The notes beneath the pieces are model-generated. The model made no database searches. It saw nothing but the letters and a program-made list of their open reading frames with translations, and was not told the DNA's origin. A program made the position numbers and the translations under genes. From assembly GCA_022702705.1 (NCBI GenBank), contig CM040421.1:72162121-72226120 (forward strand): a DNA stretch of 64,000 bases, written 5' to 3'. Origin of the DNA: Papilionanthe hookeriana x Papilionanthe teres. Its lineage: Eukaryota > Streptophyta > Magnoliopsida > Asparagales > Orchidaceae. Positions 36,912 through 49,163 of this stretch are shown one piece after another; the stretch's first letter is position 1, and each line of letters begins with the position of its first letter.

Positions 36912-37299
36912 TACCCAAATTTTTATATTTAAGGTATATGCACTAAATCACTTGGTTAATTACCCTTAATTACTCCAAAATAATTATTTTTTCCCACATG
37001 AATCTTCTAATACTCCAAATCAAAATTTAATAACCATTGATTCCACACAAATTTCACAAAAACAAACTTATATTAAAACAAACATAATACTTAATACAGT
37101 ATTAGAATTTTTATCCAAACATAAAGGATAAAATTCACAAAATACAAGACACTATAATCTTAAACTGATAAGTGTACATCTCTAAGATGTACCCATCACA
37201 TCATCAGACATATATAAAAATATTAAACACATCAAACATGAACTCACAAGAACACTAACATAACACATAAGACACTAAACAAATAGAAACAAAACACTT

Positions 37300-37704
37300 T
37301 TAATTCGACTCTCCATTAGGCGGAATATAACCAGGAACACTGTTATTCTCATTTGACCCTCCAGGAATATAAATTTGATAGAACGGGCTATCATTGTTCA
37401 TTCTTATATCATCTTCTTCGATCCATTTGTTCTTCACAAACATCGCCTTATCTATTTCTTCCACATACCTTGAATGATTGAATTGCATCTTGAGTTGCCA
37501 TCCCATGTGATCCAGATGTAAAGTAATATCATTGATCTTTGCTTCCATTGAAGTCGCTCGGGCTTCAATTTTTGCAATCATCTCTGCAATACCTTGAATG
37601 CTAACGACCGTATATCCATTAAATAACTCCTTAGCACTATCACTAATGAACTTACTTTTATCAGAATCTTGCTTCTTCTTCATCTCCTTCTCCCGTGAAG
37701 ACAT
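37300..37704 (-). CDS. Z post-pol reading frame 1, 134 residues, unknown function
   Basis: Open from ATG 37704 (MSSREKEMKKKQDSDKSKFI) to the stop at 37300. A basic start is followed by a helix-prone stretch (IAEMIAKIEARATSMEAKIN, heptad-like), HLDHMGWQLKMQF, an acidic part WIEEDDIRMNNDSPF and a Pro/Gly tail (YIPGGSNENN). I do not recognise it. The acidic/Pro tail resembles the C-terminus of the neighbouring frame (FYIPYVPSRDWNEQDDDDDE), so it may be a shortened duplicate lacking the core domain; this is inference. A TATA box sits about 80 bases upstream and the GC hairpin about 200 bases upstream, giving it a possible promoter of its own. It is the longest uninterrupted frame after the gag tail in Z. 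Confidence 0.5.
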   Translation of the reverse strand: MSSREKEMKKKQDSDKSKFISDSAKELFNGYTVVSIQGIAEMIAKIEARATSMEAKINDITLHLDHMGWQLKMQFNHSRYVEEIDKAMFVKNKWIEEDDIRMNNDSPFYQIYIPGGSNENNSVPGYIPPNGESN

Positions 37705-37778
37705 GGTGCTTAAAATTTTATTCTTAGACTTCGTAAATGAAAATAGGACTTGGGCAAGTGTTTTCCTTAAGTCAGGAC

Positions 37779-37790
37779 CTTTTTATAGAC
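37779..37790 (-). promoter_or_regulatory. TATA box for Z post-pol frame 1
   Basis: Minus strand TCTATAAAAAGG, about 75-85 bases upstream of ATG 37704. It is a near-consensus plant TATA box inside the body of a retroelement. Confidence 0.55.
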
Positions 37791-37903
37791 TTGGGAGATG
37801 CTAGAATATTCTCTAACACTTTTAAAATCTCCTAAATAACTCCCACAACTTCTCCCCCACGATCTAGGCTCTAAATTCACATTTTTCACGTTTTTTATAA
37901 ATG

Positions 37904-37941
37904 TGGCGCCTAAGCACCAACTAGTAGGCGCTTAGCCGCCA
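37904..37941. repeat. Internal copy 1 of the Z GC hairpin
   Basis: TGGCGCCTAAGCACCA and GGCGCTTAGCCGCCA around CTAGTA. The surrounding bases (AAATTCAC.. before, GTGCACAATTT after) also resemble the LTR context. It lies upstream of post-pol frame 1. Confidence 0.8.
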
Positions 37942-38318
37942 GTGCACAATTTAGCACAGGTATGCTAAGTGTCCAAATTCTCATTCTGACTTTTCCAAAT
38001 CATCAATTAAGGTCAAATAAACTCCATTTAAGTTTAAAAACTCCAAATTACTACCACTAAAAACATAAAAACAAACCAAACAAAGTAAACATAAAGCAAA
38101 GCACACCGATAAATATGGGTTGCCTCCCACAAAGCACTTGTTTTAACGTCTTCAGCCTGACATACCCAGAACTCATTCTGAGTGACCCAACATTAAATTC
38201 TCATCAGATTTAGATTTATTGATCGAAAAATATGGTTTAAGTCTATGTCCGTTAACTTTAAATATTTTTCCAGTCTTAGGATCTTGAATATCTACAGCTC
38301 CATAAGAATAAACTTTTA

Positions 38319-39330
38319 TCACAATGAATGAACCCATCCACCTGGACTTATGTTTTCCAAAAATATTCTCAATCTAGCATTATACAACAAAACTTGTTGT
38401 CTTGGTACAAGATTTTTGGTAAGAATCTTCCGATCATGCCATAACTTCATCTTTTCCTTATAAATCTTAGCATTTTCATAAGATTCATTCCTTATTTCTT
38501 CAAGCTCATTCAATTACAATAATCTTTTTTCCAGCAGCTTTCAAATTATAATTGAACTCTTTAATAGCCCAATAAGACTTATGCTCAAGTTCAAAAGGTA
38601 AATGACAAGCTTTTCTAAAAATCAACCTATATGGGGACATTCCTATAGATGTTCTGTAAGTAGTCCTATAGGCCCACAAAGCATAATCCAGTTTAATTGA
38701 CCAATCCTTTCTATTTGAATTAACAGTTTTTTCCAATATTCTTTTAATTTCACGATTGGATAATTCAACCAAACCACTTGTCTGCGGATGATAAGCAGTA
38801 GCAATGCGATGATTAATATGATATTTCTTTGCTAACTTCCCAATAATCGCGTTTCTAAAATGACTTCCTCCATCGCCTATGATTACTCTTGGTATTCCAA
38901 ATCAGCAAAATATATTCTTTTCTAAAAACTTTGCAACACTTTGAGCATCACATCGAGGTAAAGCAATAGCTTCAATCCATTTGGAAACATAGTCTACTGC
39001 TATCAAAATATAAACATTTCCGAAAGATGGTGTAAATGGTCCCATAAAATCTAATCCCCAAACATCAAATATTTCAACTTCCAACATATAATTGAGGGGC
39101 ATCTCATTTATTCTAGAAATATTGCCTACACGCTGACATCTATCACAATTTTTAATATAAACATTCACATCCTTAAAAATTGTAGGCCAATAAAATCCTG
39201 ATTATAATATTTTATATGCAGTTTTATCACTTCCAAAATGTCCCCCATAATCAGAATCATGACATTTTTTTATAATTTCATAAGTCTCTTCCAAAGGTAC
39301 ACAGCTTCAAGTTATAAAATCCTTTCCTTG
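38319..39330 (-). pseudogene. Z integrase
   Basis: The zinc-binding tail reads NCDRCQRVGNISRINEMPLN. The core has LDFMGPFTPSFGNVYILIAV, the second acidic residue in GDGGSHFRNAIIG, and ELSNREIKRILEKTV with the Glu. The C-terminal Athila signature is KACHLPFELEHKSYWAIKEF. One stop lies after KNIFC and the reading changes frame near 38515. Its role would be to insert the element's cDNA into the genome. Confidence 0.9.
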
Positions 39331-39545
39331 TTTATATAAAAATGGGTCATCCCAAAAATAAGTCTTAGCATCAAACAGAAATTTCTTCGTTTCATGATGT
39401 GTCAAACCATAGGGTATAATATTACTAACAATAAAGTTTACTATGTCTGCATACCACGGAACACTCCATTCTTTAACAGTGAACAGTTTTTCATCAGGAA
39501 AATGTTCATTAATTTCTTCAATATCACGAAAAATTTTTTATATTT

Positions 39546-41130
39546 CAAGCCCTGGACAAATGATCAACAATTTGATTATCAGAACCCTTCCTATCTACTA
39601 TCTCAAAATCAAATTCTTGCAAAAGAAGAATCCATCTTATAAGTCTCGGTTTTGCATCATTTTTCTTCATTAAGTATTTGATAGCAGAATGATCAGTATA
39701 CATAACACATTTAGTTCCAATTAAATATGATCGAAATTTATCAAAGACAAATACTATAGCTAATAACTCTTTCTCAGTAGTGGTATAATTAATTTGAGCT
39801 TCATTAAGAGTTTTACTAGCATAACAAATTACTTTGAAAATTTTATCATATTTCGACCCAAAACAAGCACCAATAAGCATAATCACTAGCATCACACATT
39901 AGTTCAAAAGGTTTTTCCCAATTTGGTGAAATTATTACAGGTGCAGTGATTAATTTTTCTTTTAATGTTTCAAAGGCTTTATGGCAATCATCATCAAAAT
40001 TAAAAATTTTATCCTTTTCCAGTAAACAGCATAAAGGTTTTGTAATATTTGAAAAATCTTTGATGTAACACCTGTAAAATCCATCATGTCCTAAAAAACT
40101 TCTAATTCCCATTACATTGGTTGGGCAATGTAAATTAGAGATAACTTAAATTTTTGTAGGATCTACCTCTAAACCTTTTTCTAAAATCCGATGTCCCAAA
40201 ATAATTTCTCCTGTTACCATAAATTTGTATTTTTCCCAATTAAGGACCAAATTAGTTTCTTCATAGTGTTTTAGAACTTTAGATATATGTTCTAAACATT
40301 ATTCAAATGAAATTCCAAACACTTAAAAGTCATCCATAAAAACTTCAATCCCTTTTTCAATTAAATCACAAAAAATAGCCATCATACATCTCTGAAATGT
40401 AGCAAGGGCATTACATAAACCAAAGGGCATTCTTCTAAAAGCAAACGTACCATAAGGACTGGTAAACGTAGTTTTCTCTTGATCCTCGGGAGCAATTTAA
40501 ATTTGGTGGTAACCAGTATATCCATCCGTAAAACAAAAGTATTTATGCCCAATGTCACTATTCAACATTTGATCTAGAAAAGGGAGTGGAAAATGATCTT
40601 TCTTGTGACAAGGTTTAATTTTCTATAATCAATGCATATTTGCCACGCTGTAACTTGTCTTGTTGGTATCATTTCATTCTTTTCATTAACAGTCAGAGTT
40701 ACTCCTCCTTTCTTAGGAACACAATGAATAGGACTAACCCATGCACTATCCGAAATAAGGTAGATAATTCCAACGATCCAACCACTTTAAAATTTCTTTC
40801 TTAACAACTTCTTTCATGATAGGATTTAATCTCCTTTGGGGATCGACCGTGGTTTGCTATTATCTTCCATAAGAATTCCGTGCATACAAATCGAAGGACT
40901 GATTCCTTTAATATTAGCAATTGTCCATCCAAAGGCTTTCTTGTGCTTCTTCGAATTTCAAGCAAACTCTCTTCTTCTTTTTCAGCTAATCGAGAGGAAA
41001 TTATAACGAGCAAGGTTGAGGATTCACTTAGAAAAACATACTTCAAATGATCGAAAAGCATTATTAACTCAAGTTCAGGAGGTTTTTCAATTGATGAACC
41101 ATAAGATTTATCTTTCTCAGTCATATCCAA
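39546..41130 (-). pseudogene. Z reverse transcriptase and RNase H
   Basis: The RT active site reads GIEVFMDDF, with a stop immediately after (about 40328-40345). The connection region is IRSFLGHDGFYRCYIKDFS and KAFETLKEKLITAPVI. RNase H reads CYASKTLNEAQINYTTTEKE, LLAIVFVFDKFRSYLIGTK, YTDHSAIKYLM and DAKPRLIRWILLLQEFDFEI. Order and motifs are those of Athila pol. Several stops split the frame; the RNase H part is the best preserved. Confidence 0.9.
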
Positions 41131-41196
41131 CACTTCAAAAGTTTCACGAACATACTTTAAATCTTCCTCTTGAAAATCTTCAGAATCAAATAACTC

Positions 41197-43388
41197 CTAT
41201 TCTTGCTTATATCCAAATTCTTCTCTTTCAGCTTTCTCTTCATAAGTTGATTTGAAATGACATTCACTTAAATATTCAATAACATCCATCCTATAACACT
41301 CATCTTCTTTACCTCTTGCAGGATATTTCATCAATTTTGAAATATTAAATGTAACAGTCGGATCATTAACCCTCATCGTTAATTCCCCTTTTTGCACATC
41401 TATCATGGCTCTGCCTGTAGCTAGAAAAGGTCCCCCCAAAATTATGGGTATCTCTTTATCTTCCTCCATATCTAACACAATGAAATCCACAAGAAAAATA
41501 AATTGATCCACTTTTACCAAAACATCTTCTATAACTCCTTTAGGATATGTGATCGAACGATCTGCTAATTACAGAGTTACAGTAGTTGGGGTTATTTTTC
41601 CTAGTCCCAGTATTTTGAATATTAATAAAGGCATAAGGTTAATGCTTGCACCCAAATCACATAAAGCTTTTCCACATAATCTTTCTCCTATTGCACAAGG
41701 AATTGTGAAAATACCAGGATCTTTAAGTTTTTCAGGAAGCTTTTTCTGAATTATCGCACTGCACTTCTCACTTAGTGCAACAGTCTCATTTTCTTCAAAC
41801 TTCCTCTTTTTATTAAGAATATCCTTAATAAATTTCGCATAGCTTGGCATTTGTTCTAGGGCTTCAGCAAATGGAATATTAATGGTAAGCTTCTTTAATA
41901 TCTCCAAGAATTTTGAAAATTGCTTATCCAACTTTTGTTGACGAAGTCTCTGAGGAAATGGAGGTGGTGGTTTTTCTAAATCAACCTTAGGTGGAGAAAT
42001 AGGTCTTTCAAAACCTTTTGGAGCGTCTTCTTTAGGTATTTCAATCTCTTCTTTCTCTACTTCAGTTTCTTTTTGAACTTTACCTTCCAATTCTTTTCCA
42101 CTTCTCAGTTGAATTGCTTTCACTTGTTCTTTATTCTTTTCTCTTGGATTCACTTCAGTATTACTTGGAAGCATTCCTTGGGATCTATTACTTAAGGCAT
42201 TTGTAATTTGCCCCAATTGATTTTCAATATTTCTGATGGTTGCTCCTTGAATTTGTAATTGATTTCCTATATGCGATACTACTTCTTCCATAGACAACTT
42301 CTTATCCTTAAATTGTAAAGCATTGTTATAACCTGAAGGATAAGTTAATCTATTATTATTATTACCTTGGTTGTTTCAATTCCCCAATGGGTTAACTTGG
42401 GTTTTCCCCCATTGTTGATTAACACCACCCTGATTATTCTTATTCCAGCTTAAAATTTGGATGATTCTTCCAACTCGGGTTATAATAATTGGAATATGGG
42501 TTGTTAGGATTGATTATAACATTTACAAGCTTCGGTGAAGAATAAGAATCAACCATTTGCCTAATGAATTTTCTTCAATCATGAGATTTGTCGAGAAAAA
42601 TTCATCCCAAATTGGTCTATCTTCTTTGATACAGCAGCAACTTGATTTGCTAACATTGTAAAAGCATCATTTTCATAAACACTGACTACTTTTTTAGGAT
42701 TTAACCTTTTATAAGGCCATTAAAAATTATTAGTAGCCATTTCTTCAATTAAAGCATAAGCATCAGAAAATGGTTTAGACATTAATGATCCACCAGCAGC
42801 AGCATCGATGATTGATCTAAGAGATCCAACTAATCCATTATAAAAAGTTTGAATTATTAACCAATCTGGTATCGCATGATGTGGACATTTCCCGAGGAGA
42901 TCTTTAAATCTTTCCCATGCTTCATATATTGATTCCCCTTCAAATCGACAAAAAGATGTTATATCATTTCTCAACTTAGCAGTCTTAGATGGTGGAAAAT
43001 ATTTAGCAAGGAATTTTTGTGACGAGTTCACCCCAAGTTCTAATTGATCCAAAGTCTAACAAATGTAACCACATTTTAGCTTTATCCCTTAGTGAGAAAG
43101 GAAAAAGTCTAAGTCTAATAAAGCATCATCCAAAACACCATCATATTTAAAAGTAGCACACAACTCTAGAAAATTAGCAAGATGCAAATTAGGATCTTCA
43201 GTTGTTGCTCCCCCAAACTGATTATTTGACACCATTTGGATAATAGCAAGTTTAAGCTCAAAAGAATTAACAGCTACAACAGGGTTTTGAATACTACCAT
43301 GAAGTTCATCTACTGTAGGGTTAACCTAATCTCTTAAAGGTCTTAATTCTTGATGGATGCTAACATTTTGATTATGATGATTTGCCAT
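41197..43388 (-). pseudogene. Z gag and protease
   Basis: ATG at 43388 (MANHHNQNVSIHQELRPLRD, then a stop). The gag core is at 42720-43052: FLAKYFPPSKTAKLRNDITS, FEGESIYEAWERFKDLLGKC and PDWLIIQTFYNGLVG. A gap with stops follows, then an open stretch 41569-42297 with IRNIENQLGQITNALSNR, KAIQLRSGKELEGKV and the aspartic protease site CDLGASINLMP (DLGAS is usual in Athila). The segment 41197-41520 continues the protease with PIILGGPFLATGRAMIDV. Stops and shifts separate the pieces, so no full polyprotein is made. Confidence 0.88.
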
Positions 43389-43600
43389 TTCTTAAATATT
43401 TTTTTCTTTTTCTGTATTTTTAATTTTTTTCATTTTTCTGATAGTTCTTTATAATTCAGAATCGTAAGACACAAGTCCTTCAGAACCTGAACTACGCATA
43501 CAATAATAAAACAAAACAAAATACAACACACTAACAAAAACAAAGAAAAGTAAAAATTTATAATTTCTTAATTCTCTTTAAAATGCAATTTAAATGAATT

Positions 43601-43618
43601 TCCCCGGCAACGGCGCCA
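43601..43618 (-). promoter_or_regulatory. Z primer-binding site
   Basis: Minus strand TGGCGCCGTTGCCGGGGA, 6 bases after the 5' LTR. This is the classic Athila-type site, thought to pair with a tRNA-Asp 3' end. Confidence 0.93.
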
Positions 43619-43624
43619 AAAAAT

Positions 43625-45432
43625 TGTTACCGTCCAGTAGATATAAGTGCAACGGATGCCAGAAACTTGGTACCGTCCGGTAAATGCACTGATGATTTAG
43701 ATATGAAACTTATGATTTTATAATATGGGATACTACGCAAGTATACGTATCGTTCATCAAGTAATATAGGACTTTCTGATTAAGCCCCGAGATATCGAAC
43801 CCATAGGAAAAATTTGAAAATCTTTTAAGGAATCAGAAAATTATCTTTTTACTTTCTTTAATTGTTTTTGAAAAACTATGTCTTGATTTTGAAAAGTTTT
43901 GAAAGTTGATTTGTCTTTAGAAATTTCCTTAATAAAATGTTAAGCAATAAATTAAAATTATAATAACTAATAACACTGTATGTAAAATACTATTAACTAG
44001 AATATCTTTTCCTTTCCTTTTATGAAGTAGTAATAATTCTTAAAGTATTGTTGTGGAAGTATTCAAATTTGTTGTGACAGATAGAAGCAAATGTGTTCTT
44101 TACCCTTACTTGGTTCTATAAAGAACATAAGTTAATTTGAAATTTATATTATTTTGAACATGGTCAGGCAGGGAAGATACTAGTCTCTCACTCTAGAGTT
44201 CCCTCGATTCCCACCACCTGGGGGCTAACTTCTCATAATAAAACTCAAAACATCAAACCAAATTAGGGGGTTTTAGCCTGTCACTCTAAAATCCTCTAAT
44301 TTTACTCCCTTTTATAAAAATATCTTCTAATATTACATTCAATTATATGGACTACAGTTCTCACCCATATAATTTCATGTGATTCTTACTAACTTTTTTG
44401 AGAACATACGACATTGGATCTTACATAATCTCAAGAAATTTTACAACTTAACATGCCAAATTTAGAAGTAAACAAAGTTTTTAGAATCAATCTTCACAAC
44501 TTCTTCCAACTTTTAAACACTTATACTTTCCACAATAATTCTCTTTAAATTAATTACTTCTCCATTTAAGAAAGAAAAAGATAAAGTAAACTACTCAGAA
44601 TGCATTGATAAAATATAAAAACACATTGATTTGAAATTAAAAACAACGATAAGAAAAATAATAAACGAAAACAGTATTAAAAAACTAAATAAAAGTAAAC
44701 ACTTATCTGAAAATTCTCTCCACAAGCCTAAGGAAGTTCCTCTGAAACTTTGACTCTTCACTAAACTACTTCTCAGAGCAAGTCTTCCAACTCTGTTGAC
44801 TCAGAATGCAGACTTCAGACTTCAATAAAAACTAAACTAAAAGAATGAAAAGAAGTGGGAAGAAGAATACTTCACTCCGACCCTTTTCTCCTTTCTACTC
44901 TCTACTCCTACTTTAAATAAAAACTTTTAAAATGCAGTGGAAGAACAATGGAAGTACTCTTCAAAATTCAGTGGAAGAGTCTCCTCAAATTGCCTCCTCT
45001 AAATCTTTTCTAAGACTCTCTTTAAATAGTAAACCAAAAGGTGCCTTTGTGTCTCTTCAAAATGTGTCCAGATTCGATGTATCTACCAAGGAATGCACCC
45101 CTTCATTCAAACTTGCCGCCCAAAGGAAGTTATGGACATTACCACCAAGAGTTGCATCCCATCCCCTTTGAAATTGGTGCAAAATCCATTTGAATCTCAA
45201 TTTTTAACTGTGGCGGCTAAGCGCCGGCCCAGCGGCGCTTAGCCGCCAGTGCCAAATTTTTTATTTTTCATTTTTTTGCTCTAAATTTGATCCAATTTTG
45301 CTCCTTTCATCATGACCATCCATTTTCATTATACCTACAAGAAAAACACAAAATACCTTACATTAAAGTGCAATATCATTAAAAATAGGTATACAAATGT
45401 GCATAAAAATACTATATATTTTAGGTGTATCA
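43625..45432 (-). repeat. Z 5' LTR
   Basis: Begins TGATACACCTAAAATATATA on the minus strand, and the TG...CA ends are intact. A candidate TATA (TATTTAAAG on minus) lies at 44911-44919. It carries the perfect GC hairpin at 45211-45248. Confidence 0.95.
45211..45248. repeat. Perfect 16-bp-stem GC hairpin in the Z 5' LTR
   Basis: TGGCGGCTAAGCGCCG, loop GCCCAG, then the exact complement CGGCGCTTAGCCGCCA. It lies about 290 bases upstream (element sense) of the LTR TATA box, within U3. Confidence 0.95.
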
Positions 45433-45890
45433 GCAGGTTTAGTTTAAAGAAGTTTCTATTGTAAGAAAAGAGAAGTTTCGTATTTTGAAAACATTTAAAT
45501 TGAGGTGTCTTAATATTTTATTTGTGGAATATTAAAGTGGATTATAGCGACACAGGTTAAGCTCACACGGTTTCATCATCCCGACCCCACTATTTTCATC
45601 GGATTCACTTAGTCCAAATGAATTTGCTAAACTTAACTGAAATGAGTTCCAAGCTTTCATTTAGACCGTGAGAAACCCCTTTAGCAACACGTAGGTTACC
45701 TCCTCCGAGGGATTCCCGATCATCCAACGAGACGTTTTAATTTAGTTGCAACTATGATTTTTTATTTTATTTGTGATTAAATTTTGAGTTGTCTTATATT
45801 TTGAATGTTGTGGTGGTGAATTTTATCTTGTTTTGTTTTAATTTAGTTTTGGATTTGGTTTTGTGGCTATCCTAAAAGTTTTGGTTTTCA

Positions 45891-45945
45891 TGCAGGGTGA
45901 CATTGTTGTTTAACATGCAGGGTGACATTGTTGTTTAACATGCAA
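45891..45945. repeat. Short tandem duplication in X-B
   Basis: CATGCAGGGTGACATTGTTG plus TTTAA occurs twice in a row. X-A has only a related single segment near 33835-33860. Confidence 0.85.
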
Positions 45946-48715
45946 GCTTATAAGTAAGAAAAGTAAAGGAAATGCTGAAAGAAAGTACAAAACGAAAGTA
46001 TTGTAAACTTATAAAGTGTATCTGGCAAGTCTTCTCGTTCCTCCACCTGAAACTTTAGTATCTTTTGCAATAAACATTTATAATTTGCTAGAAAGTAAAG
46101 TCTATGGATAGGTTCGTCACAAGCCTACTAAATCCTATGTCATAACTTGGTGGGTCCTATTCATTTAGGAGATTCCTTCATTTAATAAAATATGATAGGT
46201 TCAGTTGTTCTCCAAGGTGTCCATAACATTTGTAAAAAGTGCCTAGGAGATACCTATACATTTCACAATTCTTTTGAGCTTCCTGGAGTTCATTCCAAAC
46301 TCATCATGATTATTAAATAATTCATCTATTTCATACCCTCACGCTTAGTGAACTAATGTTTTAATTTTCCCCTTTAAATAAGGTAATTATCATTTGTTAT
46401 TTCATTTAGGAGTTATGTGGGTGAAAATCCTTTGGGGCAAAGTTAATTTATTTAGGAAAGTTAGCCAATTAATTTTAGAATTGGGCTTGTAGTATTTCTA
46501 AATGTTTGAAGCTTGATTATGTTTGCTTTTCTAGACTTCTTTCAATAAAGTTTGATTAGGCCTAGCTCACTACCAAGCCCTTAAGATTTAGTGAATAAGT
46601 TTGTAATTAATTTTATGTGAGTTTAGTTTTCATCAAAACATTAGAATATCATTCAAACATCAAATAGGGGTGAGAATTAGTGGATTATTAACCTCTAAAA
46701 TCAACCCCTAATATTTAGGATCATTCAGTTTGATGGTCTTCCAAATTCACATAATTATGAAATTATTAATTTATTTTTAATGTGACAAAATTGAAGTGGG
46801 TTTCTATCATTCATCCCTTGATGTTGTAATCTTCTCAACATGTTATTTAGGATGATCAATTGCCCATTTCACCATTTAATTAATCCTAAATATTAATTAA
46901 AGCTAAAACCTTAAAATTACAACTTTGTCCCTAGGGCTTTATCACCTCATAATTCGCTAAATTTAATTCAAATGGCTTTAAATTTTATCCTACCTTACTT
47001 ATAGGTCAATTAAGACACCAGAAGAGAAAAATGTGAATTTTTAAAATTTAGTTTAATTTAAATAATTATTTGCATGCAAAAATGGGATTTTTCAAAGAAA
47101 ATTTAATACCATGACCAAGGCAAAGCCTAATCCTTTGAAATTTTTACTGGAGGTAGCCCTAGACTAGAGGACCACTTGGACCAAATTTCATGATTTTTGG
47201 AATTTTGAATTATTTATTAAAATTATTTTTTATTTCTGGAGTATTAATTAATTATAAAATATTTTAAAGAAGGAAAATTAAATTTTATATTTTTATTAAA
47301 TTCCTCTAAGGTTAGCAAACCCAGAGAAGCAAATTTTATATTTTTCTGATTTTCCTTTGAATTATTTGAATTATTATAGTGGAAAATTATGAAAATTCAT
47401 TTTTTAAGTGTTAAAAAAAATTGTCTTGAGCCTCTGAAAATTTACATTTTGACTTAGAGGCTTAGGAAAATTATGGGGATGGTCCCTAAGTGCTTAAGAG
47501 ACCAAATGTGATAATTTGGTGATTTTTAATATTTTGTGATTTTTATTATTTTTCAATTATTTAAATATTTAAAATATGGTTAAAAATGAAAATTTTATCA
47601 AAATTCCAATTTTATTTTTTTAGAAAATTCCTCTGATCACAGAGAACACGAAAAATCAATTTGATAATTTTTTGAGTCATACTTTAATTGTTATGATTGT
47701 TTTAAACCTTAAAATTGTCATTTTCACTTAAAAATTCATTTAGGCAGCTAAATGAACTCCGAATGTCTTGAAATTTTTTATGGGAGTTCTCTGACCTTTA
47801 AAGTACAGTGGAGAATTGTTTTTAAGCCATTTACATATTTAGTTTGTTTAAATTAATTTAAACTTAGTTTTAGTTCAAGTTGATACTTAGGTCATTCTTA
47901 TTGATTTAGCCCATGACAAATTTTTTCTAGGGTCCTCTGGTCACAGGGAACCTACTATAATTTTCTTGAATTTTTCAAACCAACATGATAATTATTGGAA
48001 TTAATTTATCAAAAAAGATGCATAAACATAAAAAAAAATAGAGATATCTTCACAGAGGTCTCTTCTGATTTTGAAAAATTAAAGGAAGATTCCCCATGAC
48101 AGAGACTACAACATGCTAAAATGGCAAGCCATGGTGAAATGTCCAAGTGCATGGAGAATTAAATGACTCAAAACACCATTTAATTAATTAAAAATCAAAC
48201 ATGCATCAAATGACCTTTAAAACATTTCCACATTGTTCTTCTATGTTCATTAAGCACTAAGGTATATTTCTTTTATTTTTATGATTTTTTTACACCAAGA
48301 TATGGATTTTTGAAGTTGTGGGGTATTTTATGAATTATTTAAATCCCTATTTTTCTACTTATCCTAAGCGGCGCCAACTCATCCTCGGCGGTGTCAAAGT
48401 GCTACGCGGCGTCTTCTGGTTGGGCGCCGCAATCCAAGTCAGCCCGCGCTTTATGAACCGTCTCCCTGTCCGACTCCATCAGAACCATTTACTGGATACA
48501 CACGCGATCAGACGACACTCCTCCTTCATCCCCAATTGGTGTGAACCCGTGGTCGTTAACACTAAAACCCTAATTTCTCGGCCTACACTCAACCGAATCA
48601 CTTCGAGTTTGATCCTATAGACACTTAAGTGAGACGAACATATCCATACAGTAAACATGCCATTAAATCAACCCTAATCACATGATGAATTAAATTAGGC
48701 TCGGGACGGAGGGAG

Positions 48716-48745
48716 TTCAATACCTTTGCTCTGAGAAACGAAGCT
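48716..48745 (-). promoter_or_regulatory. X-B leader splice donor block
   Basis: On the minus strand CAGAGCAAAG meets GTATTGAACTCCCTC (junction at 48724/48723). The same block occurs in X-A at 30634-30658, and it is among the best conserved parts of the two copies. Confidence 0.55.
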
Positions 48746-49153
48746 TCAATCAGAGGGGCTCTACACCTTCGTGGAGGTCCCAAAGGCTTGAGGATGAAGT
48801 CCTGTGGTGTGATGAAACGTCTAGACCTAAGTTCAACCAAACCCGATTTCAGGTGTTGGTCTAACTCTACCCTAGGGTGGCTTTGTGAGGGGACTTTGAT
48901 GGGGCTTCTTCTTCTCTCACTGCGGTGAAGGTTTCAGTGCAAGGAATTAGATTTTATGGACTGTGGAGGTGTGGCCAATGGTGTCCCATTTCAGCTGAAT
49001 TTTGAGCTCTGAAATTGAGCTCAAACAGTGGGGAACAGGGCATGGAGATGGCTGGGATGAGCTCAGGAAGGTCAGGGGAAGCTTTGGAAGCAATTGGGCA
49101 GAGTCTCCCCTAGGCAAATTGAGTTCTCTTTGTTTGTCCGTGAAGGGTGGTGG

Positions 49154-49163
49154 TTTTAAATAA
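49154..49163 (-). promoter_or_regulatory. X-B TATA box
   Basis: TTATTTAAAA on the minus strand, followed by CCACCACCCTTCAC. It aligns with TATTTAAACCCCTCACCCTC in X-A. Position is about 1.93 kb from the element start. Confidence 0.6.

Larger units (their letters stand above)
24601..45432 (-). mobile_element. Z: Athila-like Ty3/gypsy retrotransposon, complete but mutated, inserted in X-B
   Basis: GCAGG at 24596-24600 and 45433-45437 flank it exactly. LTRs are 24601-26396 (3') and 43625-45432 (5'), nearly identical in the parts I compared. The primer site is at 43601-43618 and the polypurine tract at 26397-26410. Order on the minus strand: gag, protease, RT/RNase H, integrase, a 134-residue reading frame, then a putative plant-transposon-protein reading frame. 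Net of X-A it is about 13.4 kb, normal for Athila. Rejoining X-B around it gives a sequence colinear with X-A at 34290-34340. Confidence 0.95.
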
